In this document: one piece after another, positions 24,982-33,095 of the stretch | How the letters are laid out: every line of letters begins with the position of its first letter | Position numbering within the stretch: the first letter of the stretch is position 1 | From: DATLMR01 sp035634255 | Lineage (GTDB): Bacteria; Acidobacteriota; Blastocatellia; UBA7656 | DNA length: 44,022 nt | Direction: 5' to 3' | Assembly: GCA_035634255.1 (NCBI GenBank) | Contig: DASQDI010000044.1 | Span: 1-44,022, forward strand | Notes under the pieces: model-generated | Told to the model about the DNA's origin: nothing | Database searches by the model: none | What the model saw: the letters and a program-made list of their open reading frames with translations, nothing else | Position numbers and translations under genes: made by a program

Positions 24982-25627
24982 CGCGGGAGACACCGGCCTG
25001 ATGGCCCGCCCGGTCGATGCTTCTGACCGTGGGGCTCTTTTCCGCCACGGAAGCCTGCCGGTATGTGCCGAACAGCAGGTCGAGCGAGGGGTTGGTGACG
25101 CCGAACCACAGGCCTTCGTTCTTGTAGTGGTGCAGCAGGTGATACTTCTTCATCCAGCGGCCCCAAGGCGTGCGCGGAGTCACGGGGACGTGGGCGATAT
25201 AATGCACCCACTCGTAATAGAGAAAGCTGACCAGATTGCCGAGCACCAGCGCGAGCATTATCGGCGCGCTGCCGCTGAGCAGGTAATAGAGCGCCGCGTA
25301 AACCGAGAGACTCGGCAGGGAGAACCAGAGCGGCACGAACAGAAGCTCAGGGACCTCCGGCTCCCTGTGGTGGTCGTAATGCAAACGCTTTTGCAACCTC
25401 GACAGAGAGGGCTCGGGCCGGGGCGCGGCGTGCAGGAGAAAGCGATGGCTCACGTACTCGACGCAGAAGAAGATGAGCGCCCCCGCCGCGACGAAAGGCG
25501 CCGCCGCGAAGAGGTACCCCAACTCAAAAAGAATTACGACGCCCCCTGCCGCGAGCAGAGCGGACACGGCGTTGCTCGGGTGGCGAAAGAAACCTGTGAC
25601 GGGGGAACTTCCCTCTCTCATTATCAC
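24974..25627 (-). CDS. Fatty acid hydroxylase / sterol desaturase family protein
   Basis: A 217-residue membrane di-iron enzyme. Histidine boxes are visible: HRFLLH near 66-71, HYDHH near 88-92, HYIAH near 141-145, and HLLHH near 161-165. Four hydrophobic stretches (about 15-33, 36-53, 108-122, 126-138) flank them. Members hydroxylate or desaturate fatty acids, sterols or carotenoids using oxygen. It lacks a cytochrome b5 domain. It overlaps the start of the nucleoside deaminase by 8 bp; that pairing is unexpected by function and may only reflect shared transcription. Confidence 0.87.
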   Translation of the reverse strand: MIMREGSSPVTGFFRHPSNAVSALLAAGGVVILFELGYLFAAAPFVAAGALIFFCVEYVSHRFLLHAAPRPEPSLSRLQKRLHYDHHREPEVPELLFVPLWFSLPSLSVYAALYYLLSGSAPIMLALVLGNLVSFLYYEWVHYIAHVPVTPRTPWGRWMKKYHLLHHYKNEGLWFGVTNPSLDLLFGTYRQASVAEKSPTVRSIDRAGHQAGVSRDV

Positions 25628-25701
25628 GCTCCTTGTGGAGACCTGCCCCTAGCATTCTAGGTCTACCGCGCGCCCTGTCAAGAAGCCTCCCGCAAAACAG
25701 A

Positions 25702-25743
25702 AATGAAGCGACGGGGAGAACGGGGCCTCCCCGTCACTTCATT
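25702..25743 (-). terminator. Intrinsic terminator of the DUF1992 transcript
   Basis: A 17-bp stem with one mismatch (25702-25718 with 25727-25743) encloses an 8-nt loop; on the minus strand it is followed by a T-rich tail (CATTTCTGTTTTG). It lies 93 bp past the DUF1992 stop. Confidence 0.75.
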
Positions 25744-25835
25744 ATCACTCGCATTACCGCGCGGAGTTAAAGAAGACCTTCAGGAGTCGATGCGCCGACA
25801 CCTGCTATTTTACATTAGGTCGGCGGCCGGAGCTT

Positions 25836-26162
25836 TCACCTTCCGCGCCTGCTCCTGCGCTGCTCCACGAGCAGGTTGAGCTTAAGGACCTCCCGGTCGA
25901 TCTGCTTCTTCAGCCTGCCCTTCTCGCCCTCGTCGCGCGACCGGTCAAAGCTCTCCCTCAACGACTCGATGTCCCTGAGCAGTTGCACCTCTTCGGGGAC
26001 GAACCCCGAGTTTTTGAGTATGGAGTGGCCGACCCTGATCTCCTCAGGCGTCGAAAAATAGTCTTCAAGGTCGATGGGCTTGCCCTTGCCGGGAAGGTTA
26101 TCGAACTCCCCGCGGGCCATCGCCTCTTTTATTTTCTCGTCGATCAATCTGTCGAAGGACAT
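25836..26162 (-). CDS. DUF1992 (DnaJ-homologue subfamily C28-like) protein
   Basis: A 108-residue cytosolic protein. The DUF1992 core is plain: DRLIDEKIKEAMARGEFDNL, PGKGKPIDLEDYF and a trailing charged helix with SLRESFDRSRDEGEKGRLKK. The domain is found alone in bacteria and in DNAJC28 proteins; its role is unknown. I use the ATG at 26162 (MSFDRLID), matching the family start, rather than the GTG three codons upstream. The secreted-protein gene ends 21 bp before the GTG on the same strand, so the two probably share a transcript that ends at the terminator. Confidence 0.88.
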   Translation of the reverse strand: MSFDRLIDEKIKEAMARGEFDNLPGKGKPIDLEDYFSTPEEIRVGHSILKNSGFVPEEVQLLRDIESLRESFDRSRDEGEKGRLKKQIDREVLKLNLLVEQRRSRRGR

Positions 26163-26192
26163 AAAAAACACCCCGCTCCGGGCCCGGACCGC

Positions 26193-26972
26193 TCATTCGA
26201 AATAAAGCGCTTTCGCCAGTAGGAAGACGCGCTTCTTGAATACCTTGAAGGGGATCTCGACCGACAGGTCCCCGAGCGGCACGCGCAGGATGACCTCTTT
26301 CGCCGACGAGTCGCGCGAGAAGTAGAGCGCCCCCGAAGCGCTCGCGCCCGTCTGCAAAGTCGCGGGCTTCAGGGCGTATTTCACGAGGCTGTAAGCTTCG
26401 CCCTGCGCGCTGGTGCGGATGTGCGACGCCTCCGATTCGGCCTGCCAGCGCGCGTGGTCGTCGGGCACGGTCTTGAACTTCGTCTCCGTCACCAGCCGCG
26501 ACTCTGTTTTAGGGCCGTCCGCGCCATAGGTCGTCACGTCCACCCACTTCGTCTCCGTCTCGGCCACAGTCTTCGTAGCCATCGAGCCGCTCAGACTCTT
26601 GCTCGTCGCGCGCGACTGGGCCGAGCTCCGGATTATATTTCCGAGGTTCTTCGCGGGCACGTAAGCTAGGCTCTTCGATTTCGGGCTCGTGAGCTCAACC
26701 TCCACCGATTCAGGGCGAACGTCCAGATGGCTCGGGCCGCCGTTCGACACCTTGAGATCGACTCGGATCCCATGCCGGCTGTCCCTGATGAAAGCCTCGA
26801 CGACCACGCCATCAGTCTCGACCTGTTTGACCACGACGCGGTCACGCTTGAACTGCCGGGAGCCGGGGCTGCCATCCTGCCAGCGGACGACGCGCGGGCC
26901 CTGTGCGAGGGCGGGCGTGACTAGAAATAAGAGCGCAAAACCGATGAAGGGCCGAGAGACTTTGGTGGTCAT
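26193..26972 (-). CDS. Secreted protein of unknown function
   Basis: From the ATG at 26972, with GGAGGA five bases upstream, the product is 259 residues with a Sec signal (MTTKVSRPFIGFALLFLVTPALA, cleavage near 23). The mature part contains beta-rich stretches (VVVEAFIRDSRHGIRVDLKV, HLDVRPESVEVELT) and a polar middle rich in Ser, Thr and Lys. The segment GIRVDLKVSNGGPSHLDVRP resembles domains for extracellular protein interaction, but I recognise no family. It probably acts in the periplasm or at the surface. Confidence 0.7.
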   Translation of the reverse strand: MTTKVSRPFIGFALLFLVTPALAQGPRVVRWQDGSPGSRQFKRDRVVVKQVETDGVVVEAFIRDSRHGIRVDLKVSNGGPSHLDVRPESVEVELTSPKSKSLAYVPAKNLGNIIRSSAQSRATSKSLSGSMATKTVAETETKWVDVTTYGADGPKTESRLVTETKFKTVPDDHARWQAESEASHIRTSAQGEAYSLVKYALKPATLQTGASASGALYFSRDSSAKEVILRVPLGDLSVEIPFKVFKKRVFLLAKALYFE

Positions 26973-27444
26973 AATTTCCTCCGGCCTGAAAAATAGCACG
27001 GGCGGACTGCTATTCAACCGGACCTTATTATCAGGTTGCGCACGGAACTCGGGCCGCAAAGATTCCGTGGATTTCCTCGCAACCTTTCGCAGGCATATTA
27101 TAGTCTCGCCCGTTTTCGGAAACAAGATTGGACAAATTACGCCCCGTCACGACCGGGCGCTCTGGCTACTTATGCCTTGGGCGGCGGACATTTTCGTCTC
27201 AACTCGCGGGCTTACGTAAGGAAGCCTCCCGAACGCGGCAATAAAAAACGGGAGAGGTCAGGGCCGTGGCGCTCACATCTTAATGTATTGGATTAATGAT
27301 TTAGGCGCGCTCCCCGGCGGTCACGTCGGGCTTCTCTACATTTTTGCCTTAATAATTGGCCCATAAACAGGCTCCGTTGCATAGAATTTGCCTGAGCAAT
27401 CAATCCCCGTGGAGGGATCAGAAAAATATTAGGAGTAAAGTAGT
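26973..27444. other. Divergent intergenic region upstream of the outer-membrane barrel gene
   Basis: A 472-bp divergent gap. It is AT-richer than its neighbours from about 27280 to 27440. A TAGAAT -10-like hexamer lies at 27382-27387 for the plus-strand gene, but no well-spaced -35 is seen. Short open frames here are unsupported. No RNA gene or repeat is recognised. Confidence 0.3.
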
Positions 27445-28035
27445 ATGAAAAAAGCCATTCTAGTTCTCGCGGTGCTGATTTTAGGAGCCTCGCAGGCTCG
27501 CGCTCAGGATAGCTACCCGAGCGTCGAAGTTTTCGGAGGGTATTCTTACTTGAGCACTGACGTAAGCATCGACGACCCGTTCGATGACGACGGCGATGAT
27601 TTCTTCGACGACCGTGAAGGTTTCCATGGCGCCGGATTCAGCGTCGCCGGAAACGTTTCGGGCGGCGTCGGCATCGTCGCCGATTTTAGCTATCACAAGA
27701 GGGAGATCGAATTACCCGGCGGAGACATTGACATCAGCAATTTACTCTTTCTCTTCGGGCCGCGCTTCACCGCCCGCGGCGACCGGGTCGATGTCTTCGG
27801 CCACGTTCTCATAGGCGGGGTCAGGTCGAAGGTGGAGGACCTGGATTCCGATGTCAACTTAGCTCTCGGGTTCGGGGGCGGCCTCGACATCAAAGCCTCG
27901 GACAGTTTCGCCGTCCGCCTCTTCCAGATCGATTACATCCCAGTCCGCTTCGAAAACCCGATAACCGAAGACGACGAATGGAGCCACAACCTGCGCTTTC
28001 AGATAGGCGTAACGTACCGCTGGGGCGGACAGTAA
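27445..28035 (+). CDS. Outer-membrane beta-barrel protein (porin-like)
   Basis: A 196-residue protein with a Sec signal (MKKAILVLAVLILGASQARA, cleavage near 20) and an OmpA/OmpW-like small barrel: alternating strands such as SVEVFGGYSYL, VGIVADFSYHKREIEL, LLFLFGPRFTAR, VDVFGHVLIGGVRSK and a final aromatic strand FQIGVTYRWGGQ. Residues 44-58 are unusually acidic (DDPFDDDGDDFFDDR), probably an extracellular or metal-binding loop. AGGAG precedes the ATG. Probable function: a small outer-membrane pore or adhesin; it cannot be narrowed further. Confidence 0.82.
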   Translation: MKKAILVLAVLILGASQARAQDSYPSVEVFGGYSYLSTDVSIDDPFDDDGDDFFDDREGFHGAGFSVAGNVSGGVGIVADFSYHKREIELPGGDIDISNLLFLFGPRFTARGDRVDVFGHVLIGGVRSKVEDLDSDVNLALGFGGGLDIKASDSFAVRLFQIDYIPVRFENPITEDDEWSHNLRFQIGVTYRWGGQ

Positions 28036-28047
28036 TCTCCGGAAGCG

Positions 28048-29301
28048 TCAGCGGGTCTTCGCGCTCGCGGGGATCGCGCCGTACTTGCGAAGAATATCAA
28101 GTGTCCGCTCGATAGGGAGCGCCTCGACCGTGCGGCCTCGGCCCGTTACGGTCGAGGCGCGAAACAGAGAGTTGTATATCGCCTCTTCGGTCGCTTCGAT
28201 GACCGCCAGGAAGAGCGGCGACATAGCGTCGTTCCCGACGAGCTTCACGTCGCGCGGGCCGGGCGTTCCTCCCTGGGAGGCCGGGCGAATCCTCACCTCG
28301 GCGGCCGTCGAAAATGCTATCGCGTAATCCCCGCTCCCATTCGTCCCCGCTGCGCCAGTCCGGGCCAAGCCCATCATCGCGCGCGCGCCCATCCTTCTGA
28401 GGTTCCGCTCGTCGACAGGGGCGTCGGTCGCGATCACGATGATGACGGAGCCATCGGCCGCGTCCCCCGCGCCCGCGTCGGGCCTGACGCTCCCGGTCTT
28501 CCTGTCCTCGCTTTTACCTGAGCGCTCCAGCTCTTCTTTCAGGAAGTAGCGCCCGAGCTCTCGCCCGACGGGCGCGCCCGCGATGGAGAGTACCCCGCCG
28601 TAATTCGTCTGCACCAGAACGCCCACCGTGTAGCCCCCCAGGCTCGCCGGCAGGCGGCGGGAAGAGGTGCCGATGCCCCCCTTGAAACCGAAGGCCACGC
28701 AGCCGGTCCCGGCACCGACGGACCCTTCGTCGACCGCGCCGCCGCTGGCACTTGCAATGGCTTTGAATACGTCCTCGCGGCTCACGTGCCGCCCGCGAAT
28801 GTCGTTGAGGTACCCGTCGTTCGTCTCGCCCACCAGAGGGTTGATCGATTGCACTGACTCGTTCCCCGGCAGGGCGAGCATGTAATCGACCACCGCGTCC
28901 GAGACGCGCCAGACGTTGAGGGTCGAGGTGAGCAGGATCGGGGTCTCGATCTCTCCGAGCTCGTTGACCTGAGTCGAGCCCGCGAGCTTGCCGAATGCGT
29001 TCCCGATGAAGACCGCGCCCGGCACCTTCTCGCGAAACAGGTTGCCCCCATGCGGCAGCACGGCGGTCACCCCCGTGCGAACGTCGTCGCCGCGGACGAG
29101 CGTCGCGTGCCCCACGCGCACGCCCGAGACATCCGTGATCGAGTTGAGTGGGCCGGCCGGGAGGACGCCCACTTTCAGGCCCGCTTCGCGCGCTCGCGGT
29201 CGCTCATTATTTTGAGCAGTCTGTGCCATTACCGTGACACAAAGGATAAGGCCGGAGATGAATGCTTTCAATCTGCCCTCGCTTATATCGGTGTGGAGCA
29301 A
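28048..29301 (-). CDS. P1-family (DmpA/BapA) self-cleaving aminopeptidase
   Basis: A 417-residue Ntn-hydrolase of family P1. The opening has a hydrophobic signal-like segment (LKAFISGLILCVTVMAQ). Family blocks follow: SITDVSGVRVGHAT near 54, GVTAVLPHGG, GETNDGYLNDI, VGAGTGCVAFGFKGGIGTSSR near 195, VLVQTNYGG, and NGSGDYAIAFSTA with the likely nucleophile Ser323, before which the precursor cleaves. Members are L-aminopeptidases or D-esterases that attack beta- or D-configured substrates. Export makes a role in scavenging unusual peptides plausible. It is convergent with the barrel gene (12 bp apart). Confidence 0.9.
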   Translation of the reverse strand: MLHTDISEGRLKAFISGLILCVTVMAQTAQNNERPRAREAGLKVGVLPAGPLNSITDVSGVRVGHATLVRGDDVRTGVTAVLPHGGNLFREKVPGAVFIGNAFGKLAGSTQVNELGEIETPILLTSTLNVWRVSDAVVDYMLALPGNESVQSINPLVGETNDGYLNDIRGRHVSREDVFKAIASASGGAVDEGSVGAGTGCVAFGFKGGIGTSSRRLPASLGGYTVGVLVQTNYGGVLSIAGAPVGRELGRYFLKEELERSGKSEDRKTGSVRPDAGAGDAADGSVIIVIATDAPVDERNLRRMGARAMMGLARTGAAGTNGSGDYAIAFSTAAEVRIRPASQGGTPGPRDVKLVGNDAMSPLFLAVIEATEEAIYNSLFRASTVTGRGRTVEALPIERTLDILRKYGAIPASAKTR

Positions 29302-29436
29302 GCGTTCGGAGGGATAATAGCACTAAAGCGGCCCGCCTTCAGCACCGGGCCGGCGCTATGGTCCCCGCCTTGCTTTATGAAAGTCTTCGGCGGCTGCGGG
29401 TCGGGTCGCTAAGATTTAAACGGCAGGAGGAGCTTT

Positions 29437-29655
29437 ATGATTGACGAGCGAAGGCAGCATCTCGAACTTGTGGCGGCCAACCTCACGAAGGCTTACTACA
29501 CGGTGCATACGGGCGGCAGCCCGGACCACCGCGACATTCTCGAAACGTACAAGTTTCTGCTCGAAGCCCTCGTGGAACAGGACGACCTGAAGCCCGGCCA
29601 ATCGCCGCTCCGGGCGAGCGACACGCTCGCCCCCTTCATGGAGGGCGAGGGTTAA
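29437..29655 (+). CDS. Small protein of unknown function
   Basis: A 72-residue soluble acidic protein behind a strong AGGAGGAG site. Two helix-like stretches (RRQHLELVAANLTKAYYTVH and RDILETYKFLLEALVEQDD) suggest a helical hairpin. I recognise no family. It stands alone between the divergent P1 peptidase and the convergent Dps gene. Confidence 0.65.
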   Translation: MIDERRQHLELVAANLTKAYYTVHTGGSPDHRDILETYKFLLEALVEQDDLKPGQSPLRASDTLAPFMEGEG

Positions 29656-29744
29656 GCCCCGGATGAGCTACGGGCACGCGGGCGGAGGGGCCGCCTGATG
29701 GCCGCGCCCCTCCGCCTCCGAAGGAATAAGTCCGGGTCGTCGCT

Positions 29745-30248
29745 TTATGATGCGAGCAGGCTTCTGAGCATCCACGCGGTCTTCTCGTGGACCTGCATGC
29801 GCTGGGTCAGGAGGTCGGCAGTAGGCTCATCGTTCGCCTGCTCGACCACGGGGAAGACCGAGCGGGCCGTGCGCACGACGGTCTCCTGGCCTTCCACCAG
29901 CAGGCGGATCATGTCTTCGGCGCTCGGCACGCCTTCCTCTTCTTTTATTGAAGAGAGCCTTGAAAATTCCTTGTAAGTTCCGGGCGCGGGGAATCCGAGG
30001 GCGCGGATGCGCTCGGCTATCAGGTCGACGGCCAGAGCGAGTTCGTTGTACTGCTGCTCGAACATCAGGTGTAAGGTCTGGAACATCGGCCCCGTAACGT
30101 TCCAATGAAAATTATGAGTCTTGAGGTATAACGTGTAAGTATCGCCGAGCAGCTTCGCAAGCCCCTCCGCGATCTCGCGCCGGTCCTGCTCTTCTATCCC
30201 GATGTTGATGGGCATCGCCTTCATTTGCGACGCAGCATTCTTCGCCAT
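29745..30248 (-). CDS. dps: Dps-family ferritin-like protein
   Basis: A 167-residue DNA-protection protein. The ferroxidase motifs sit at the dimer interface: YLKTHNFHWNVTGPMFQTLH with the key histidines near 44-47, and the following LMFEQQYNELALAVDLIAERIRAL helix with acidic ligands. The ATG at 30248 (MAKNAASQMKAM) has AGGAG nine bases upstream and gives a normal Dps tail; the short extension upstream lacks support. Dps stores iron and shields DNA from peroxide. Fits a mild oxidative-stress theme with the DyP and msrB genes 7 kb to the left. Confidence 0.93.
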   Translation of the reverse strand: MAKNAASQMKAMPINIGIEEQDRREIAEGLAKLLGDTYTLYLKTHNFHWNVTGPMFQTLHLMFEQQYNELALAVDLIAERIRALGFPAPGTYKEFSRLSSIKEEEGVPSAEDMIRLLVEGQETVVRTARSVFPVVEQANDEPTADLLTQRMQVHEKTAWMLRSLLAS

Positions 30249-30432
30249 TGGTTCAGGTCTCCTTAAATGTGCCTCAAGCGGCCCACGCAAGGAGTATAAC
30301 AACTATCCCGAGGAATGGAGAGGGCCGCGCTTTCGCACCGCCGGGCGGCCGGTTTGACTTGTGCCCGGCATCTCCGGGATGTTATTTCTTGTTCCGCCAA
30401 ACCCGGCGGGATAGCGATGCAGACGGGAGACC

Positions 30433-31374
30433 ATGATGGCTGATTCGAACGCGACGAACCCGGAAGACCGGGACAAACTCTGGCCCGCCCTTCCGCTCGA
30501 AGAGTGGAAAGACACCTACGCGACTCTGCACATGTGGACCCAGATCGTCGGGAAGATTCGCCTGAGGCAAAGCGCGCCGGTGAACCACTGGTGGCACGTT
30601 CCGCTCTACGTCACCTCGCGCGGGCTGACGACTTCGCCCATGCCCTACGGCAATAAACTTTTCGAGATCGACTTCGACTTCATCGACCACCGGCTCGACA
30701 TCAACACCAACGACGGAGCAAGCGCGGAGCTGTCTCTGGGGCCGCGCTCCGTCGCCGATTTCTACGGGGAGTTGATGGAGAAGCTGGGCTCTCTGGGCAT
30801 CGAGGTGAAGATTCGCGCGGTACCGGACGAGGTGGCGGACCCGATCCCGTTCGCCGAAGACCGCGAGCATGCGTCGTACGATCCGGAGTACGTCAATCGC
30901 TTCTGGCGTATCCTGATGCAGGTCGACAGGGTATTTAAAGAGTTCAGGTCGGGCTTCATCGGCAAGAGCAGCCCGGTGCACTTCTTCTGGGGGAGCTTCG
31001 ACCTCGCCGTAACCCGTTTTTCCGGACGCCGAGCGCCGGAGCGGCCGGGGGCGGACTCCATAACCCGAGAGGCTTACTCGCACGAGGTCATTAGCTGCGG
31101 CTTCTGGCCCGGCAGCGGCCCGGTAAAGGCCCCCGCGTTCTACTGCTACGCCGCGCCGGAGCCTCCGGGCCTGAGCAGGGAGCAGGTGAGGCCGGAGGGC
31201 GCATTCTACAGCGCCGAGTTGTCGGAGTTCCTGCTCAATTACGACGACGTGCGGCGGGCGGCCTCGCCGGACGAGTCTCTGACGGAATTCCTGGAGAGCA
31301 CTTACGAGGCCGGCGCGCGGCTCGGCAACTGGGACCGTCAGGAGTTGGAGCGGGCCGGGGCGGCGGGAAAGTGA
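30433..31374 (+). CDS. DUF5996-family protein
   Basis: A 313-residue soluble protein recognisable as DUF5996 from WPALPLEEWKDTYATLHMWT, QIVGKIRL, NHWWHVPLYVTSRGLTTSPM, FEIDFDFIDHRL and VHFFWGSFDLAVTRFSGR. The family is common in bacteria but uncharacterised. Tryptophan- and histidine-rich strands suggest a ligand pocket, and I see no membrane or export signal. The ATG at 30433 is the first of two near starts. A dispersed element begins three bases after its stop. Confidence 0.85.
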   Translation: MMADSNATNPEDRDKLWPALPLEEWKDTYATLHMWTQIVGKIRLRQSAPVNHWWHVPLYVTSRGLTTSPMPYGNKLFEIDFDFIDHRLDINTNDGASAELSLGPRSVADFYGELMEKLGSLGIEVKIRAVPDEVADPIPFAEDREHASYDPEYVNRFWRILMQVDRVFKEFRSGFIGKSSPVHFFWGSFDLAVTRFSGRRAPERPGADSITREAYSHEVISCGFWPGSGPVKAPAFYCYAAPEPPGLSREQVRPEGAFYSAELSEFLLNYDDVRRAASPDESLTEFLESTYEAGARLGNWDRQELERAGAAGK

Positions 31375-31376
31375 AC

Positions 31377-31418
31377 GCGGGCGCGGCCTCAGTTTTTTTT
31401 GGTACGCGGAGTCGTTAG
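31377..31418. repeat. Dispersed element, copy 2 (right half only)
   Basis: GCGGGCGCG (31377-31385), AGTTTTTTTTGGTAC (31391-31405) and GTTAG (31414-31418) match the right part of the element at 24407-24447 in order and spacing. No CCTAAC left end is found upstream. Confidence 0.55.
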
Positions 31419-31487
31419 TCCGCCCGCGCCCACCGGGGCGCTCTGTCTCGGCCCGACTCTCAAAAACGATGGGCAGGAACGATGAAC

Positions 31488-31516
31488 TTGCGAACTAGGA
31501 TCGACTTCGCTAGAAT
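31488..31516 (+). promoter_or_regulatory. tRNA-Glu promoter
   Basis: TTGCGA (31488-31493) and TAGAAT (31511-31516) are 17 bp apart; transcription would start near 31523, 48 bp before the mature tRNA. The same -10 and spacing occur before tRNA-Pro. Confidence 0.7.
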
Positions 31517-31570
31517 CATCAATTCCGAGTCGGCACGTTTTCGCTGCCGGCTCAACCCGGCTCTTTAAGT

Positions 31571-31646
31571 GACTCGTTCGTCTAGGGGCCTAGGACACCG
31601 CCCTTTCACGGCGGTAACACGGGTTCGAATCCCGTACGAGTCACCA
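31571..31646 (+). tRNA. tRNA-Glu (anticodon TTC)
   Basis: The 76-nt cloverleaf has acceptor stem GACTCGT/ACGAGTC, anticodon stem CCGCC/GGCGG around loop CTTTCAC (anticodon 31605-31607), T-arm ACGGG-TTCGAAT-CCCGT and an encoded CCA at 31644-31646. All arms pair without gaps. Confidence 0.96.
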
Positions 31647-31788
31647 TTCCATATCAAGCGCTCACAGCCAGCCCTACTCCGCTTACTCCGGTACCTGCTA
31701 TGTGGTCTTAGTTGATTTTTTATTAAAGGTCACGCCATCACATCGCGGCGTTTTAACCGAGCAGGGCAAGATTTAATTTTATATGCTT

Positions 31789-32391
31789 TCAACCGGAGTC
31801 CCTTAAGTGTCTGGTAGTATGCTCGGTGACACTAGTCCCAGGGGGCGCAGACTTTTGCCAGTCGGCGGTAGGAGTCAAAACGTCTTCTCCGTTCTTCCCG
31901 GTAGCCTCCAAAATCCTCCCTGTTTCTTTTCGTCGTAATTCGCGCATTTTTATTTCAACGAGCTTCTTACTCACGACTACGCCGTTGAATATCAACCCTA
32001 GCCCGATGAAAAATGGTATCACCCCGGCAACCCAAACACGGCTCAGTATCTCCTCAGTGCCATCCGAGATCCTGCCACCCAATATGATGCCCCTCATAAA
32101 AACGAAGAGGAAGATCGCCACCGCGATGCCAACGCTCGTAGTGATGACCCCTGCCTTGATCTCATTATACCTTTTCTCTTCGGCTGTGATATTGGTCTGG
32201 CGCTCTTGTTTACGCCTATTCTGTTCTTCTGATGAGAGAAGCATCTCAGCAACCCATGTCTTGTTCCAATCAAACTTCTCGTCCGTGTCGCGAGTGGTGA
32301 CTGCCTGCCGGACTGCATACAAATTCGCGCCACAGGATTTGCAGAATTTCAATTCATCGCTCTGATTTAAGCCGCATTGCGGACAGAACAT
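31789..32391 (-). CDS. Zinc-ribbon membrane protein, paralogue 2
   Basis: A 200-residue protein starting MFCPQCGLNQSDELKFCKSCG, a zinc ribbon with CxxC at 3-6 and 17-20. Two membrane spans follow (VGIAVAIFLFVFMRGIILG near 92-110 and VWVAGVIPFFIGLGLIFNGV near 123-142). The tail has SVTEHTTRHL. The same ribbon and tail appear in the 170-residue protein encoded at 16341-16853; this one has a longer charged linker. AAGGAG precedes the ATG by seven bases. It lies on the minus strand between two plus-strand tRNAs. Function unknown. Confidence 0.8.
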   Translation of the reverse strand: MFCPQCGLNQSDELKFCKSCGANLYAVRQAVTTRDTDEKFDWNKTWVAEMLLSSEEQNRRKQERQTNITAEEKRYNEIKAGVITTSVGIAVAIFLFVFMRGIILGGRISDGTEEILSRVWVAGVIPFFIGLGLIFNGVVVSKKLVEIKMRELRRKETGRILEATGKNGEDVLTPTADWQKSAPPGTSVTEHTTRHLRDSG

Positions 32392-32502
32392 AAGTTACTC
32401 CTTTTAAATTCTCAAAGAATACGAAGATTATAGCTTCTATGTTTAGGCAATTACTACGGCCGGGGCTTGTTTTACCTAATAGGGTGCGGGACGAAATCTC
32501 TT

Positions 32503-32531
32503 TTGACCTGGCAGACGAATCACCGTAGAAT
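32503..32531 (+). promoter_or_regulatory. tRNA-Pro promoter
   Basis: TTGACC (32503-32508) and TAGAAT (32526-32531) are spaced 17 bp; transcription would start near 32538, 18 bp before the tRNA. Confidence 0.75.
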
Positions 32532-32554
32532 GGCAATTCAGTTTGGCTTAAACA

Positions 32555-32629
<75 letters not shown>

Positions 32630-32647
32630 CTTTCTATCCCAACACTT

Positions 32648-32678
32648 AGCGGAGTCAATCGGCTCCGCTTTTTCTTTG
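32648..32678 (+). terminator. Intrinsic terminator of tRNA-Pro
   Basis: Stem AGCGGAG (32648-32654) with CTCCGCT (32663-32669), then a T-rich run TTTTCTTT. Confidence 0.8.
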
Positions 32679-32687
32679 CTCCCTCTT

Positions 32688-32739
32688 TTACTCACTCATT
32701 CGTTTTATAATATCAAGTAACTTTGTGTTACTCACTCAT
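32688..32739. repeat. 12-bp direct repeat downstream of tRNA-Pro
   Basis: TTACTCACTCAT occurs at 32688-32699 and again at 32728-32739, 40 bp apart. It lies just beyond the tRNA terminator in an AT-rich stretch. Confidence 0.5.
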
Positions 32740-33095
32740 CAAATTATTGGTGCTTATCGGCATCAACGGTTAATTCTGTTCAGCCGGCATGGCTTATTAT
32801 GCTTATCTTATTCGGCCTACGAGATAGAGCAGCCGGCTTTGCACAAAAAGTCCCTCTTGTGGCTCTGGGAGTCCTATCTTCACGACAGACCGTCGGCTCA
32901 GGTAGTTATGTCAACCCAGCCTAACACCGTAACTTTCTTGCTTGAATAAAAAGTAATCTGTAGTACAATTCCCCCGGTGGCCGGGACGGTCAACTGCTTC
33001 TCCCAAGTCTGGCATGTCGCAGCCGGGTCTAGATTCTAGCGTAGATTACAGTCGCATTCCTAACTCAGCAGTGGGATCGCTAGGGGACTTATTTT
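32740..33095. other. AT-rich gene-poor stretch
   Basis: About 356 bp with lower GC than the rest of the window. A 74-codon open frame (from 32725) has no recognisable domain or ribosome site and I do not call it. No repeat or RNA gene is identified apart from the direct repeat at its left edge. Confidence 0.3.

Noticed and set aside
32725..32949. A 74-codon frame past tRNA-Pro
   Set aside because: No recognisable domain and no ribosome site; AT-rich DNA of this length can be open by chance.
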